Part shown: piece after piece, positions 45,376 to 54,286 of the stretch
Position numbering within the stretch: position 1 is the first letter of the stretch
How the letters are laid out: each line of letters opens with the position of its first letter
Source of the DNA: Rhodobacteraceae bacterium Alg231-30
Lineage (GTDB): Bacteria; Pseudomonadota; Alphaproteobacteria; Rhodobacterales; Rhodobacteraceae
Assembly: GCA_900143615.1 (NCBI GenBank)
Contig: FREU01000002.1
Coordinates: 848,663-912,662, forward strand
Direction: 5' to 3'
Length of the DNA stretch: 64,000 bases
Position numbers and translations under genes: made by a program
The notes under the pieces: generated by a model
Databases searched by the model: none
What the model saw: the letters and a program-made list of their open reading frames with translations, nothing else
What the model was told of the DNA's origin: nothing

Positions 45376-46935
45376 ATGTTCCACTTTCGTGCGGCGATTA
45401 AAGCCGCACTTTTCTTTTTGTTTTCAGGTATTTATGCATTTGCGCAGGATGTGACTTTGACCTCGCACGATGGCAGAGTCGAAATTCTGGGGACTTTGCT
45501 GGGATATGACGGCGAATTTTACAGGGTAGACACTGAATACGGTGAGCTGACTGTGGATGGATCAGGCGTGCTGTGCGAGGGACCCGGCTGTCCGAACCTG
45601 ATTAACTATGTGGCCGAAATTTCAATTTCTGGCGCTGCGACGATGGCAGAGGTTCTTATGCCTGCGTTGATTGAGGCGTTTGCGATTCGAAACGGCTATG
45701 ATGTTGAACGCAAAAACGACTCTCTTGAGCGGTTTGAGTACCATCTTCGTGACGGATTGAGCGGTCAAAGTCTTGCACGGTTTCAGTTTCACGCCAACAG
45801 CTCTGACGAAGGGTTTGCCGATCTGCTCGCTGATGAGGCAGATATTGCCATGTCGCTGAGGGAAATTCGACCTCAGGAGGCAGAGCTCGGCTATGAGGCA
45901 GGGCTTGGCGATATGAGTGACGTGAATCGCAGTCGGGTTCTTGCTTTGGACGGGATGGTTCCGATTGTGTCGCGCGCCAATCCGGTGCGTTCCATTTCGT
46001 TGCAGCAGTTGGCTGAGGTCTACGCAGGCAACATTGTGAATTGGTCGGAGCTGGGAGGCCCGGATGCGCCGGTCGATTTGTACCTCATGGCACCGACGTC
46101 TGGTTTTACGCAGGCCATTGAAGATCAACTGATGCGTCGTGCAAAACGTGAGTTTTCAAGTGAAATCAAGTATTTTGACCGTAACAGCAGCTTGGTTTCC
46201 GCAGTTGAACTAGATCCTTTTGCAATTGGTATCGCCAGTTTCTCCGAAACCGGATCAGCACGTCAGATGACATTTAGCGGAAGTTGCGGATTTTCTCTAA
46301 CCGCTGGGCGGCGCGCGATTAAAACTGAGGACTATCCCCTTAACGCGCCGATGTTCCTGTATTTTCCGGCAAGGCGGTTGCCAAAAGTCGCGCGAGAATT
46401 CTTGGCCTATACTCGTAACCCAACGGCGCAGGTGGTTATTCGGCGTGCGGGTTTTGTAGATCAAGCGCCCGAGCAGATCCCGGTTAACCTCCAAGGGGAT
46501 CGTTTTGCAAATGCGATCTCTGTGGCGGGGCCTGAGATCGATCTGGAGGCCCTTCAGGAGATGGTCGCCGCACTAACCCCCATGGATCGCCTGACAACGT
46601 CTTTCCGCTTTCAGACGGGCTCAACGCGGCTGGATGCGCAATCTCGCTCAAACGTCCAGCTCTTGGCCTTGGCGCTCGAGAATGGGGACTATGATGGCAA
46701 GCGATTGGTGTTTGTAGGATTCTCCGACGGTGTTGGGTCGGCCGACATTAACCAGCAAATCGCGATGAAGCGGGCGGAGGCTGTGCGGGATGCGGTGTTA
46801 GAGGTGGCCGAGACTGTAAATCCGGACCTTTTGAACATAGACGTCATGGCGTTTGGGGAAGCAATGCCAATGGCTTGTGACGATACGGATTGGGGACGTC
46901 AGGTGAACAGGCGGGTTGAGATTTGGGTTCAGTAG
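45376..46935 (+). CDS. PstS-like phosphate-binding domain fused to OmpA C-terminal domain
   Basis: A 519-aa exported protein. A signal peptide (ends YAFAQ) and a short N-terminal beta region (about 25-70) are followed by a PBP-like domain of the PstS type (AATMAEVLMPALIEAF, VPIVSRANPVRSISLQQLAEVYAGNIVNW, PFAIGIASF) over residues 75-350. The OmpA C-terminal peptidoglycan-binding domain comes last (FRFQTGSTRLDAQSRSNVQLLA, FVGFSDGVGSADINQQIAMKRAEAVRDAV, NRRVEIWVQ). Phosphate binding by a cell-wall-bound form is an inference; the substrate could be another anion. AGGA precedes the ATG. Confidence 0.87.
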   Translation: MFHFRAAIKAALFFLFSGIYAFAQDVTLTSHDGRVEILGTLLGYDGEFYRVDTEYGELTVDGSGVLCEGPGCPNLINYVAEISISGAATMAEVLMPALIEAFAIRNGYDVERKNDSLERFEYHLRDGLSGQSLARFQFHANSSDEGFADLLADEADIAMSLREIRPQEAELGYEAGLGDMSDVNRSRVLALDGMVPIVSRANPVRSISLQQLAEVYAGNIVNWSELGGPDAPVDLYLMAPTSGFTQAIEDQLMRRAKREFSSEIKYFDRNSSLVSAVELDPFAIGIASFSETGSARQMTFSGSCGFSLTAGRRAIKTEDYPLNAPMFLYFPARRLPKVAREFLAYTRNPTAQVVIRRAGFVDQAPEQIPVNLQGDRFANAISVAGPEIDLEALQEMVAALTPMDRLTTSFRFQTGSTRLDAQSRSNVQLLALALENGDYDGKRLVFVGFSDGVGSADINQQIAMKRAEAVRDAVLEVAETVNPDLLNIDVMAFGEAMPMACDDTDWGRQVNRRVEIWVQ

Positions 46936-46936
46936 C

Positions 46937-47698
46937 TCAGAGATAGCCCTCTGCGCGAAAGCTCAATTCGCGCGACCGACCAATGATGAGATGATCATGC
47001 AATGTGATCCCGAGCGGGGTAACGGCGGCCTCGATTTGGGCGGTCATGGTGATGTCCGCCTGGGATGGGGTTGGATCACCGGATGGATGATTGTGCACTA
47101 ATATCAGAGCTGTAGCGTTATTCTCCAGAGCCCGTTTGGCGACTTCTCGGGGGTAGACGGGGACGTGGTTGACGGTGCCGCGGGCTTGCTCTTCGTCGGC
47201 GATGAGATTGTTTTTCACGTCCAGATACAGCACGCGAAATTGTTCGATCTCGCGATGTGCCATGGTGGTGTGGCAATAATCTATCAACGCGTCCCAACCC
47301 ACGAGCACAGGTCTTTCGATCACTCGTGCGCGCGCTAAGCGATGCGCGGCGGCTTCGATGATCTTAAGTTCGGTTAGAACGGCCGCGCCAACCCCTGAGA
47401 CTTCCAGAAGACGGGCCGCAGGGGCCGAAAGAACCGCATTAAAATCTCCGAATACTTCTAATAGGGTATGCGCAAGCGGTTTGACATCCTGACGCGGGAT
47501 CGCGCGAAATAGTACAAGTTCCATTAGCTCGTAATCAGGCATCGCCGTGGCGCCGCCTTCTAGAAATCTGGCGCGAAGCCGCTTGCGGTGGTCGGCAATG
47601 TAGGAGGGCAGCCGCCCCGGCCGTAGTGGCAGCGCCGGAGCCTCGTCAGCTTCAAAAAGCGGCAGTGTTGACTTGGAAAACTCGGTACTCTTTGACAT
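46937..47698 (-). CDS. radC: RadC-family protein (JAB/MPN metalloprotease-like)
   Basis: A 253-aa protein. An N-terminal UPF0758/HhH region (LPSYIADHRKRLRARF..., DYELMELVLFRAIPRQDVKPLA) is followed by a JAB1/MPN-like domain with HNHPSGDPTPSQAD, the metal-binding His-x-His...Asp motif. RadC was once thought to repair DNA, but that has not been confirmed for most members. Some are linked to competence or mobile elements. The stop lies 2 bases from that of the PstS/OmpA gene. Upstream is a 44-bp array of four 11-bp repeats shared with the ABC exporter locus. Confidence 0.9.
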   Translation of the reverse strand: MSKSTEFSKSTLPLFEADEAPALPLRPGRLPSYIADHRKRLRARFLEGGATAMPDYELMELVLFRAIPRQDVKPLAHTLLEVFGDFNAVLSAPAARLLEVSGVGAAVLTELKIIEAAAHRLARARVIERPVLVGWDALIDYCHTTMAHREIEQFRVLYLDVKNNLIADEEQARGTVNHVPVYPREVAKRALENNATALILVHNHPSGDPTPSQADITMTAQIEAAVTPLGITLHDHLIIGRSRELSFRAEGYL

Positions 47699-47775
47699 GC
47701 CCCAAGGCTGCGGGATGTTGGTAAATGAATGGTTAATTCAAAGGTTAATGGGAGAGAGGATTCAGCAAATTGAGC

Positions 47776-47819
47776 TGTCTGTAACGCGTCGGTATTACGT
47801 CGGTATTGCGACGGTGGTG
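47776..47819 (-). repeat. Four phased 11-bp direct repeats (copy B) upstream of radC
   Basis: Read on the minus strand: CACCACCGTCG, CAATACCGACG, TAATACCGACG, CGTTACAGACA. Each unit is 11 bases and aligns with the copy at 19841-19884; the last unit again ends ACAGACA. The array stands 77 bases upstream of radC and 171 bases upstream of the divergent binding-protein gene, so it could act on either. No known operator matches it in my memory. Confidence 0.7.
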
Positions 47820-47990
47820 AATCCGTTAACAAAATGACGCACAAAGAGCCAAGAAGGCGCCTTGCGAGTGGGCGGAGTTGGTGTGAAGGTGAGGCCATGT
47901 CTGGCCCTGTCGTTGATAGATACTGAGGGTCTGGACACATGCTTGCTAGCGTGGCTTAGGGCGACGCCAATTGATGGAAAGTCATATCTT

Positions 47991-48830
47991 ATGAAAAAGT
48001 TTTTAGTTCTCCTTGCGCTGACGGCGGGATTTTCCGTTCCAGCCAGTGCCCAGACGCTTGAGCGTATCCAGTCTACTCTTGAGTTGAAGTTGGGCTATCG
48101 AACGGATGCCGAACCGATGTCTTTTGCTGATGAAGACGGTGCGCCAGCCGGTTACACGCCTTTGATTTGTGTTCAGGTTGCGCAGGCTTTGGTGAACGCT
48201 TTGCAATTGTCAGAACTGGATGTGGAGTTTGTCGCGGTTGATACTGCCAACCGATTTGAAAAAGTTGCGTCGGGCGAGATCGACATTTTGTGTGGCGCGG
48301 CGTCGATCACTTTGGGACGGCGCGAGCTGGTTGATTTCTCAATTCCGGTGTTTGTGGATGGCACATCGCTATTGGTGCCGGCGAATTCGTCAGACAGCTT
48401 TGTAGACTTCGCGGGCAAAAAATTAGGCGTGCGTGGCGATACGACGACGGAGGCGAATTTGATGATCACACTAGAGGCCTCGGAAATGCAGGCCGAGGTG
48501 ATCCGTTTTGTAGATCATGCTGCCGCAATGGGTGCGTTAGAAAACGGGGAAATCAACGCGTATTTTGCGGATCAGTCCATTCTGACAACGTTGTGGCGTC
48601 AGAGCCCCAAGGCGGCAGATTTGAAGTTGTCCACCGACATTCTGACTTTGGAGAAACAGGGGTTGGCGATTGCGCGCGGGGACACCGAATTTCGCCTGTT
48701 GATTGATGAAATCCTGTCAGATTTTTATGGGCAGGGTTACATTCAGTCGCTGTTCCCGAACTTTTTGCCCGGGATTGAACCTGGGGATGCGATGAAGGCG
48801 ATGTATATGTTGGCCCCGACAATGCGGTAA
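47991..48830 (+). CDS. Amino-acid-type ABC transporter substrate-binding protein (family 3), orphan
   Basis: A 279-aa exported protein. The signal peptide MKKFLVLLALTAGFSVPASA is followed by a family 3 solute-binding fold: LKLGYRTDAEPMSF, YTPLICVQVAQAL, GEIDILCGAASITLGRRELVDFS and the LGVRGDTTTEANL region. Amino acids are the usual ligands, though some relatives bind other small acids. No permease or ATPase is adjacent. ATG 47991 with GGAAAG about 9 bases upstream is chosen; the open frame begins at 47862. A terminator follows the stop. Confidence 0.88.
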   Translation: MKKFLVLLALTAGFSVPASAQTLERIQSTLELKLGYRTDAEPMSFADEDGAPAGYTPLICVQVAQALVNALQLSELDVEFVAVDTANRFEKVASGEIDILCGAASITLGRRELVDFSIPVFVDGTSLLVPANSSDSFVDFAGKKLGVRGDTTTEANLMITLEASEMQAEVIRFVDHAAAMGALENGEINAYFADQSILTTLWRQSPKAADLKLSTDILTLEKQGLAIARGDTEFRLLIDEILSDFYGQGYIQSLFPNFLPGIEPGDAMKAMYMLAPTMR

Positions 48831-48852
48831 CAGCGTGTCTGATGAATTCTTG

Positions 48853-48884
48853 AAAAGGCGCGCCGGATGGTGCGCCTTTTTTTA
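48853..48884. terminator. Intrinsic terminator between the binding protein and msrQ
   Basis: AAAAGGCGC (48853-48861) pairs with GCGCCTTTT (48872-48880) around a 10-base loop, followed by TTT. Its A/T arms allow function on both strands, serving the two convergent genes. It is almost the same hairpin as the one at 49596-49626. Confidence 0.85.
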
Positions 48885-48888
48885 AACT

Positions 48889-49488
48889 CTATGCAGTGCG
48901 GGTGGGGCGTGGACGCAGATACCAATACCAGACTCGGTAGGCTTGTAGCGCGACTAGTGGGGTAAAGTGTACCAAGGCGGGGCCGAGACCTTTGAAATCA
49001 TTGCCCATGGCCCAATGCACCAGCGTTAGGGCCGCCGCCGCATAGACAAACCGTTGCACTGTTTTCCAGCGTGGCCCCATAGCTTTGATAGCGCCGTCAA
49101 AAGACGTTGCGGCGAGCGGCAGGAAAATCAAGAACGCGATCCAGCCTGTCCACATGTTCAACTGGGTCATTTCTTCAAAAACCTTGGACAGAGATGCGCG
49201 CTCTATTAGGTAAAAAGCCAGATGAAGCAGAGCATAGCCAAAAGCGGCAACTCCGAAGTAGCGGCGATGTTTTTTCAACCAACGCGGGCCGCGCCAGCCC
49301 CGCAACACCATTGCCAGCGGTGTCGCCAGCATGCTGATGATCATAAACCTAGCGGCGTATTCACCTGTAGGGTGGAGCAGTTTCTCGAGAATGTCGGGAT
49401 CGGGCGAGTTGGCCGCAAAGGAAGTTAGTCCAAAGGCGGGCAAAGCGAGCAGAATCCATAGCCAATAGGGGGAAAGGCGCGATAGCAT
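48889..49488 (-). CDS. msrQ: MsrQ, heme-binding membrane subunit of the methionine sulfoxide reductase system
   Basis: A 199-aa protein with about six transmembrane helices of the ferric-reductase-like family: GLTSFAANSPDPDI, then helices around SMLATPLAMVLRG, FGVAAFGYALLHLAFYL (His), WTGWIAFLIFLPLAATS, and FVYAAAALTLVHWAMG (His). MsrQ hands electrons from the quinone pool to MsrP, a molybdenum periplasmic reductase. No msrP lies beside it here, unlike the usual pair. ATG 49488 (MLSRLSPYW) is preferred to 49506. It lies downstream of dnaJ, which has its own terminator in the gap. Confidence 0.87.
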   Translation of the reverse strand: MLSRLSPYWLWILLALPAFGLTSFAANSPDPDILEKLLHPTGEYAARFMIISMLATPLAMVLRGWRGPRWLKKHRRYFGVAAFGYALLHLAFYLIERASLSKVFEEMTQLNMWTGWIAFLIFLPLAATSFDGAIKAMGPRWKTVQRFVYAAAALTLVHWAMGNDFKGLGPALVHFTPLVALQAYRVWYWYLRPRPTRTA

Positions 49489-49595
49489 TGTGAAGTCCTT
49501 GAGCAAGCATCTTGGGGTTTAAACGCGCCTGAATAGGATTTCCGTCGCGGGAAATTGAACGCCTTGCGGATGGCATCATTGTTGTCGGTAAAAAA

Positions 49596-49626
49596 CAAAA
49601 GGCGCACCGGATGGATGCGCCTTTTG
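49596..49626 (-). terminator. Intrinsic terminator of dnaJ
   Basis: CAAAAGGCGCA (49596-49606) pairs with TGCGCCTTTTG (49616-49626) around a 9-base loop. It lies 27 bases beyond the dnaJ stop on the minus strand. Sequence is nearly identical to the terminator at 48853-48884. Confidence 0.8.
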
Positions 49627-49652
49627 ATCTATTTGGGTCAGGTGATTGAGGC

Positions 49653-50798
49653 TTAGCCCTTCATCGAGTCCCAGAAGCTTTTGACCGAGCTGAAGAAGCT
49701 GCTGCTTTCGGGGTTGTTCTCTTCTGAGAGTTCTTCGAATTCGCGCAACAATTCTTTTTGGCGGCTGGTCAGGTTGACCGGTGTTTCCACCGCCAGTTCG
49801 ATCATCATGTCGCCGACACCACCGCCACGTAGTGCTGGCATACCTTTGGAGCGCAGACGCATCTGACGGCCGGATTGTGAACCTGCCGGGATTTTTACAC
49901 GCGAACGGCCACCATCGATCGTGGGCACCTCAATGTCGCCCCCCAGAGCCGCATTGGACATGCTGACCGGCACGCGGCAGAACAGGTTAGGACCTTCGCG
50001 CTCAAAAATCTGATGCGGTGCAACCTCGATAAAGATGTAGAGATCGCCGGAAGGACCGCCGCGCATCCCTGCTTCGCCTTCGCCAGCGAGGCGGATACGT
50101 GTGCCGGTTTCCACACCAGCAGGAATGTTCACTGACAGAGCACGGTCTTTTTCGACACGTCCCTGACCGCCACAGCCGCCACAGGGGTTTTTGATGATCT
50201 GACCGAGGCCCGAACAGGTCGGACAGGTGCGTTCAACCGTGAAGAACCCTTGTTGCGCGCGCACTTTACCCATGCCCGAACAGGTCGGACATGTTGTGGG
50301 TTCCGCGCCACCTTCAGCGCCTGAGCCTTCACATTTTTCACATTGTACCGAGGTGGGTACATTGATGGTTTTGTGCATGCCATTGAAGGCTTCTTCCAGC
50401 GTGACGCGCAGGTTGTAGCGCAGATCAGCCCCACGGGCTGCACGTTGACGGCCGCCGCCGCCGCCGCGTCCGCCCATAAAGTCGCCAAACAGGTCGTCAA
50501 ACACGTCAGAGAAGGCCGACGAGAAGTCGCCCTGACCGGGATGTCCGCCACGTGGGCCGCCGCCCATGCCGTTTTCAAACGCCTGATGACCATAGCGATC
50601 GTAAGCCGCTTTTTTGTCAGCGTCTTTAAGGACCTCATAGGCTTCGTTGGCCTCTTTGAACTGCGCTTCGGCCTGCGGATTGTCCGCATTGCGATCGGGA
50701 TGCAGCTCTTTGGCTTTCTTGCGATAGCCTTTTTTGATCTCGTCTGCAGACGCACCCTTGTTGACGCCAAGCACCTCGTAGAAATCACGTTTTGCCAT
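49653..50798 (-). CDS. dnaJ: Chaperone DnaJ
   Basis: DnaJ delivers unfolded proteins to DnaK and stimulates its ATPase. The 381-aa protein has the J domain with HPD (KELHPDRN), a Gly/Phe-rich region (about 75-110), four zinc-binding CxxCxGxG motifs ([32 protein letters not shown]) and the C-terminal substrate domain. It lies 80 bases downstream of dnaK, with a hairpin terminator in the gap, which should lower dnaJ expression relative to dnaK. Confidence 0.98.
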   Translation of the reverse strand: MAKRDFYEVLGVNKGASADEIKKGYRKKAKELHPDRNADNPQAEAQFKEANEAYEVLKDADKKAAYDRYGHQAFENGMGGGPRGGHPGQGDFSSAFSDVFDDLFGDFMGGRGGGGGRQRAARGADLRYNLRVTLEEAFNGMHKTINVPTSVQCEKCEGSGAEGGAEPTTCPTCSGMGKVRAQQGFFTVERTCPTCSGLGQIIKNPCGGCGGQGRVEKDRALSVNIPAGVETGTRIRLAGEGEAGMRGGPSGDLYIFIEVAPHQIFEREGPNLFCRVPVSMSNAALGGDIEVPTIDGGRSRVKIPAGSQSGRQMRLRSKGMPALRGGGVGDMMIELAVETPVNLTSRQKELLREFEELSEENNPESSSFFSSVKSFWDSMKG

Positions 50799-50822
50799 GG
50801 ATGTCTCCTTTGCCCTGAAACG

Positions 50823-50854
50823 AAAAGGGCCAGTCCGGCAAGCGGACCGGCCCC
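50823..50854 (-). terminator. Intercistronic terminator between dnaK and dnaJ
   Basis: On the minus strand GGGCCGGTCC pairs with GGACTGGCCC (one G-U) across a 7-base loop, followed by TTTT. It lies about 25 bases past the dnaK stop and just before the dnaJ ribosome-binding site, so it probably attenuates readthrough. Confidence 0.75.
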
Positions 50855-50878
50855 AATGTAAGTTTCAGTGGCGATGCA

Positions 50879-52792
50879 TCAGCGTTTGTCGCCGTCCAGA
50901 TCTTCGAAGTCAGCGTCGACGATATCGTCGTCAACCGGGCCAGCGTCAGCCGCTGTGGGCTCCTCGCCAGCTTCTTCCTGAGCCGCTTTGTAGATCGCTT
51001 CGCCCAGACGCATGGCCACTTCGGTCACGTTCTGGATACCTGCTTTGAGCTTCTCGGCGGTGGCATCTTCTTTCTCAAGATCGTCCTTGAGAGCAGCGAT
51101 GGCCAGCTCGATGGCTTCGACAGTGGAAGGATCAACCTTGTCAGCGTGTTCTTCCAGCGATTTCTCGGTCGAGTGGATCAGGCCCTCGGCTTGGTTGCGC
51201 GATTCGATCAGCTCGCGGCGATCTTTGTCCGCCTCGGCATTCTCTTCGGCGTCCTGCACCATTTTCTCGATATCTGCATCCGACAGACCACCGGAAGCTT
51301 GGATGGTGATCTTTTGCTCTTTGCCGGTGCCTTTGTCAGTTGCGCCCACAGACACGATGCCGTTGGCGTCGATGTCAAAGGTCACTTCGATTTGAGGCAT
51401 GCCGCGTGGGGCAGGCGGGATGTTTTCGAGGTTGAACTGACCCAGGATCTTGTTGTCAGCCGCCATTTCACGCTCACCTTGGAACACGCGGATGGTCACG
51501 GCGCTCTGGTGATCTTCGGCGGTCGAGAAGACCTGAGATTTCTTGGTTGGGATCGTTGTGTTGCGATCGATCAGGCGGGTGAACACGCCACCCAGAGTTT
51601 CGATGCCCAGCGACAGAGGTGTCACGTCCAGCAGAACCACGTCTTTGACGTCGCCCTGAAGAACACCCGCCTGAATGGCGGCGCCCATGGCAACAACTTC
51701 GTCAGGGTTCACACCTTTGTGGGGCTCTTTGCCGAAGAATTTGGTCACTTCTTCAACAACGCGCGGCATGCGGGTCATACCACCAACAAGAACAACTTCG
51801 TCGATCTCGTTTGCGGACATGCCAGCGTCTTTGAGCGCAGCCTGACAAGGTTTGATCGAGGCTTTGATCAGATCACCCACCAGCGATTCCAGCTTGGCGC
51901 GGGTCAGTTTCATGACCATGTGCAGCGGCGTGCCAGAGTTCGGGTCCATCGAGATGAACGGCTGGTTGATTTCTGTTTGTGAAGACGAAGACAGCTCGAT
52001 CTTGGCTTTTTCAGCAGCTTCTTTCAGACGCTGCAGTGCCATCTTGTCTTTGGTCAGATCAACGTTGTGCTCTTTTTTGAACTGCTCGGCGAGGTAGTTG
52101 ACGATGCGCATGTCAAAGTCTTCACCACCAAGGAAGGTGTCGCCGTTTGTCGACTTCACTTCGAACAGGCCATCGTCGATTTCGAGGATGGTCACATCGA
52201 ATGTGCCGCCACCAAGGTCATAAACCGCGATGGTGTGGGTTTCTTCTTTGTCCAAGCCATAGGCCAGCGCAGCGGCTGTTGGTTCGTTGATGATGCGCAG
52301 AACTTCGAGACCAGCGATTTTGCCGGCGTCTTTGGTGGCCTGACGCTGGGCGTCGTTGAAGTACGCAGGCACGGTGATCACCGCCTGTGTCACGTCTTCG
52401 CCGAGATAGCTTTCAGCTGTCTCTTTCATCTTGCCCAGAATAAAGGCCGAGATCTGGCTTGGGGAGTATTTCTCACCCTTGGCTTCAATCCAAGCATCGC
52501 CATTGCCGCCATTGATGACGTTGAACGGCATGTTCTTGAGGTCTTTTGCCAGGTTTGCGTCGTCAGCGCGACGGCCAACCAGACGTTTGACACCAAACAC
52601 GGTGTTTTCAGGGTTTGTGACGGCCTGACGTTTTGCCGGCTGGCCTACAAGGCGCTCGTCATCAGTGAAGGCAACGATGGACGGTGTGGTGCGTGCACCT
52701 TCCGCGTTTTCGATAACCTTGGGTTGCGAACCATCCATGATGGCGACGCAGGAGTTTGTCGTACCGAGGTCGATACCAATTACTTTGCTCAT
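50879..52792 (-). CDS. dnaK: Chaperone DnaK (Hsp70)
   Basis: DnaK is the ATP-driven Hsp70 chaperone. The 637-aa protein has the ATPase start [14 protein letters not shown], the phosphate loop [11 protein letters not shown], the VILVGG-type [11 protein letters not shown] segment and the substrate-binding domain, then a C-terminal lid and an acidic tail ([15 protein letters not shown]) resembling the usual EEVD-like alphaproteobacterial end. The 52898-52926 region upstream carries a heat-shock-type promoter. dnaJ follows. Confidence 0.98.
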   Translation of the reverse strand: MSKVIGIDLGTTNSCVAIMDGSQPKVIENAEGARTTPSIVAFTDDERLVGQPAKRQAVTNPENTVFGVKRLVGRRADDANLAKDLKNMPFNVINGGNGDAWIEAKGEKYSPSQISAFILGKMKETAESYLGEDVTQAVITVPAYFNDAQRQATKDAGKIAGLEVLRIINEPTAAALAYGLDKEETHTIAVYDLGGGTFDVTILEIDDGLFEVKSTNGDTFLGGEDFDMRIVNYLAEQFKKEHNVDLTKDKMALQRLKEAAEKAKIELSSSSQTEINQPFISMDPNSGTPLHMVMKLTRAKLESLVGDLIKASIKPCQAALKDAGMSANEIDEVVLVGGMTRMPRVVEEVTKFFGKEPHKGVNPDEVVAMGAAIQAGVLQGDVKDVVLLDVTPLSLGIETLGGVFTRLIDRNTTIPTKKSQVFSTAEDHQSAVTIRVFQGEREMAADNKILGQFNLENIPPAPRGMPQIEVTFDIDANGIVSVGATDKGTGKEQKITIQASGGLSDADIEKMVQDAEENAEADKDRRELIESRNQAEGLIHSTEKSLEEHADKVDPSTVEAIELAIAALKDDLEKEDATAEKLKAGIQNVTEVAMRLGEAIYKAAQEEAGEEPTAADAGPVDDDIVDADFEDLDGDKR

Positions 52793-52897
52793 TTTATATC
52801 CCTTCCACTTAAGGCGATTTTACAAGGCCGGACCCGTTAAGGCATCCGTGCTCTGATCCCGTTTGCGACACACTAGGTCTGCCGCGCTTCGAGAGGT

Positions 52898-52926
52898 ATA
52901 TAGGGATGTGAAAAAAAGCGTGCAAG
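52898..52926 (-). promoter_or_regulatory. RpoH-like heat-shock promoter of dnaK
   Basis: On the minus strand, CTTG (52926-52923) is followed after 18 bases by CCTATAT (52904-52898). This fits the alphaproteobacterial RpoH pattern (CTTG, then CYTATNT) as I remember it. It lies about 106 bases before the dnaK ATG. Confidence 0.65.
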
Positions 52927-52999
52927 CGTCTCTGTGGGTGAGAGGGTAATGAATCATGACATTTTGGCGGGGATTCCGAAAGAATCCGGAGGTTGAGTG

Positions 53000-53614
53000 A
53001 TGCAAGAGCTCACAATTCGGGGATTTCGGATCCTCAAGGGCTTTCTGGAGACCAGCGAGCAGGTCGATTTGGTGCGTGATTTGCGCAATGTAGCAAAGGC
53101 CGCACCGATGCGCGCACCCATCACGCGTTGGGGCAAACCGATGAGTGTCCGTATGACCAGCGCGGGGCGGGTAGGCTGGATTTCGGACCGCAAAGGATAC
53201 CGATACGAGGGTGAAAAACCGGACGGTGGAGCGTGGCCGAAAATACCGAAAAATATTCTTAACTTGTGGCGTAATGTGACGGAATTGGAGCGTGCGCCCG
53301 ATTGTTGTTTGATCAACTACTACGGTGAAGACGCGCGGATGGGGCTGCATCAGGATAAAGACGAAGGAGAGTTCCAGTGGCCGGTGGTGTCGGTGTCTCT
53401 GGGCGACGACGGCTTGTTTCGCATGGGCAACGTTGAAAAAGGCGGCAAGACGGAGTCGATCTGGCTCAATTCAGGGGATGTTGTGGTGATGGGGGGCGAT
53501 GCGCGACTGGCGTATCACGGGGTGGACCGGATCAGGTTTGGGTCCTCAAAGCTGTTGCCTGATAGCGGGCGGGTGAATCTGACCTTGCGTGTGGTGGCAG
53601 AAAGCGTCGCCTGA
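53000..53614 (+). CDS. alkB: AlkB-like 2-oxoglutarate/Fe(II)-dependent dioxygenase
   Basis: A 204-aa protein of the AlkB family, which removes alkyl lesions (1-methyladenine, 3-methylcytosine) from DNA or RNA by oxidation. The metal triad is visible: His-x-Asp in GLHQDKDE and the second His in AYHGVDR; the 2-oxoglutarate-binding Arg pair is in NLTLRVV. NYYGEDARMG is also typical. GGAGG precedes ATG 53000; the frame's GTG at 52997 is one codon earlier. It is divergent from dnaK. Confidence 0.92.
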   Translation: MQELTIRGFRILKGFLETSEQVDLVRDLRNVAKAAPMRAPITRWGKPMSVRMTSAGRVGWISDRKGYRYEGEKPDGGAWPKIPKNILNLWRNVTELERAPDCCLINYYGEDARMGLHQDKDEGEFQWPVVSVSLGDDGLFRMGNVEKGGKTESIWLNSGDVVVMGGDARLAYHGVDRIRFGSSKLLPDSGRVNLTLRVVAESVA

Positions 53615-53686
53615 GGCGCCGCTCGCTTCGCGGAAGGTATTTTTAGCACCAAAAAGGCAGGCGGATGTGGCGCTGCGCGCGTCTGC

Positions 53687-54286
53687 TTAGTGTTGTGTGA
53701 TAGAGCAGCAGCCTGTCAGCACGGATTGGATGCCGTCATGTTGTTTGAATAATGTGCCTGACAGTCCAAAGTGGCGGTCGGACATGCCGTCGGAGCAGGT
53801 TTCGCGCCTAAAAATAGCGGTGGAATCACCATATGCCATCCCCCAAACCCCAAACCTGCCAGACGCGGACACAATTAAGCCGGCGCCCGGCGTTTCGTAT
53901 TCTCCACTCATGGAGGAGAATTTGACAGCCATACCCTGTTGAAAAGTGGCCGACCAACCGGGTTCGGCGCCGTAACACACCAGAGTTTTGGCGAGTGCGT
54001 AATCTGGATTATCAGGGTGACGTTCGAGGTAGCGTAGCGACACCCAGCCGGATGTTTCGCCAAGATTGATTTGCCCCCATGTGTCGCTGTCGTTGCTGGC
54101 AACGACTTCGATGTTTTTGGCATCATAGGCCAATGTGCCAATAAGCGCTGCACTGGCATCAGGCTCAGCGCGCAGATTTAGGACATCGTCAGAGGCCACA
54201 TCCGTGACATCAAAGAGGGCTGGATAGTCAGATGCGGCTGCGAGCACGGGCATCAAGAAGCAAAGACAGGTCAGGAACCATTTCAT
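53687..54286 (-). CDS. Exported SH3-domain protein, unknown function
   Basis: A 199-aa exported protein. After the signal peptide (MKWFLTCLCFLMPVLAAAS) a bacterial SH3 domain spans about residues 25-90 (LNLRAEPDASAALIGTLAYD, VASNDSDTWGQINLGETSGWVSLRYL). The following half has no recognised motif but several cysteines, two of them adjacent (TGCCS). SH3b domains often bind cell-wall peptide. It overlaps the stop of the KpsM-like gene by four bases, so they are translationally coupled. Confidence 0.82.
   Translation of the reverse strand: MKWFLTCLCFLMPVLAAASDYPALFDVTDVASDDVLNLRAEPDASAALIGTLAYDAKNIEVVASNDSDTWGQINLGETSGWVSLRYLERHPDNPDYALAKTLVCYGAEPGWSATFQQGMAVKFSSMSGEYETPGAGLIVSASGRFGVWGMAYGDSTAIFRRETCSDGMSDRHFGLSGTLFKQHDGIQSVLTGCCSITQH

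Noticed and set aside
51146-52840. Two long frames (278 and 257 aa) antisense to dnaK
   Set aside because: They arise from the codon bias of dnaK on the opposite strand and show His/Phe-rich, motif-free translations.
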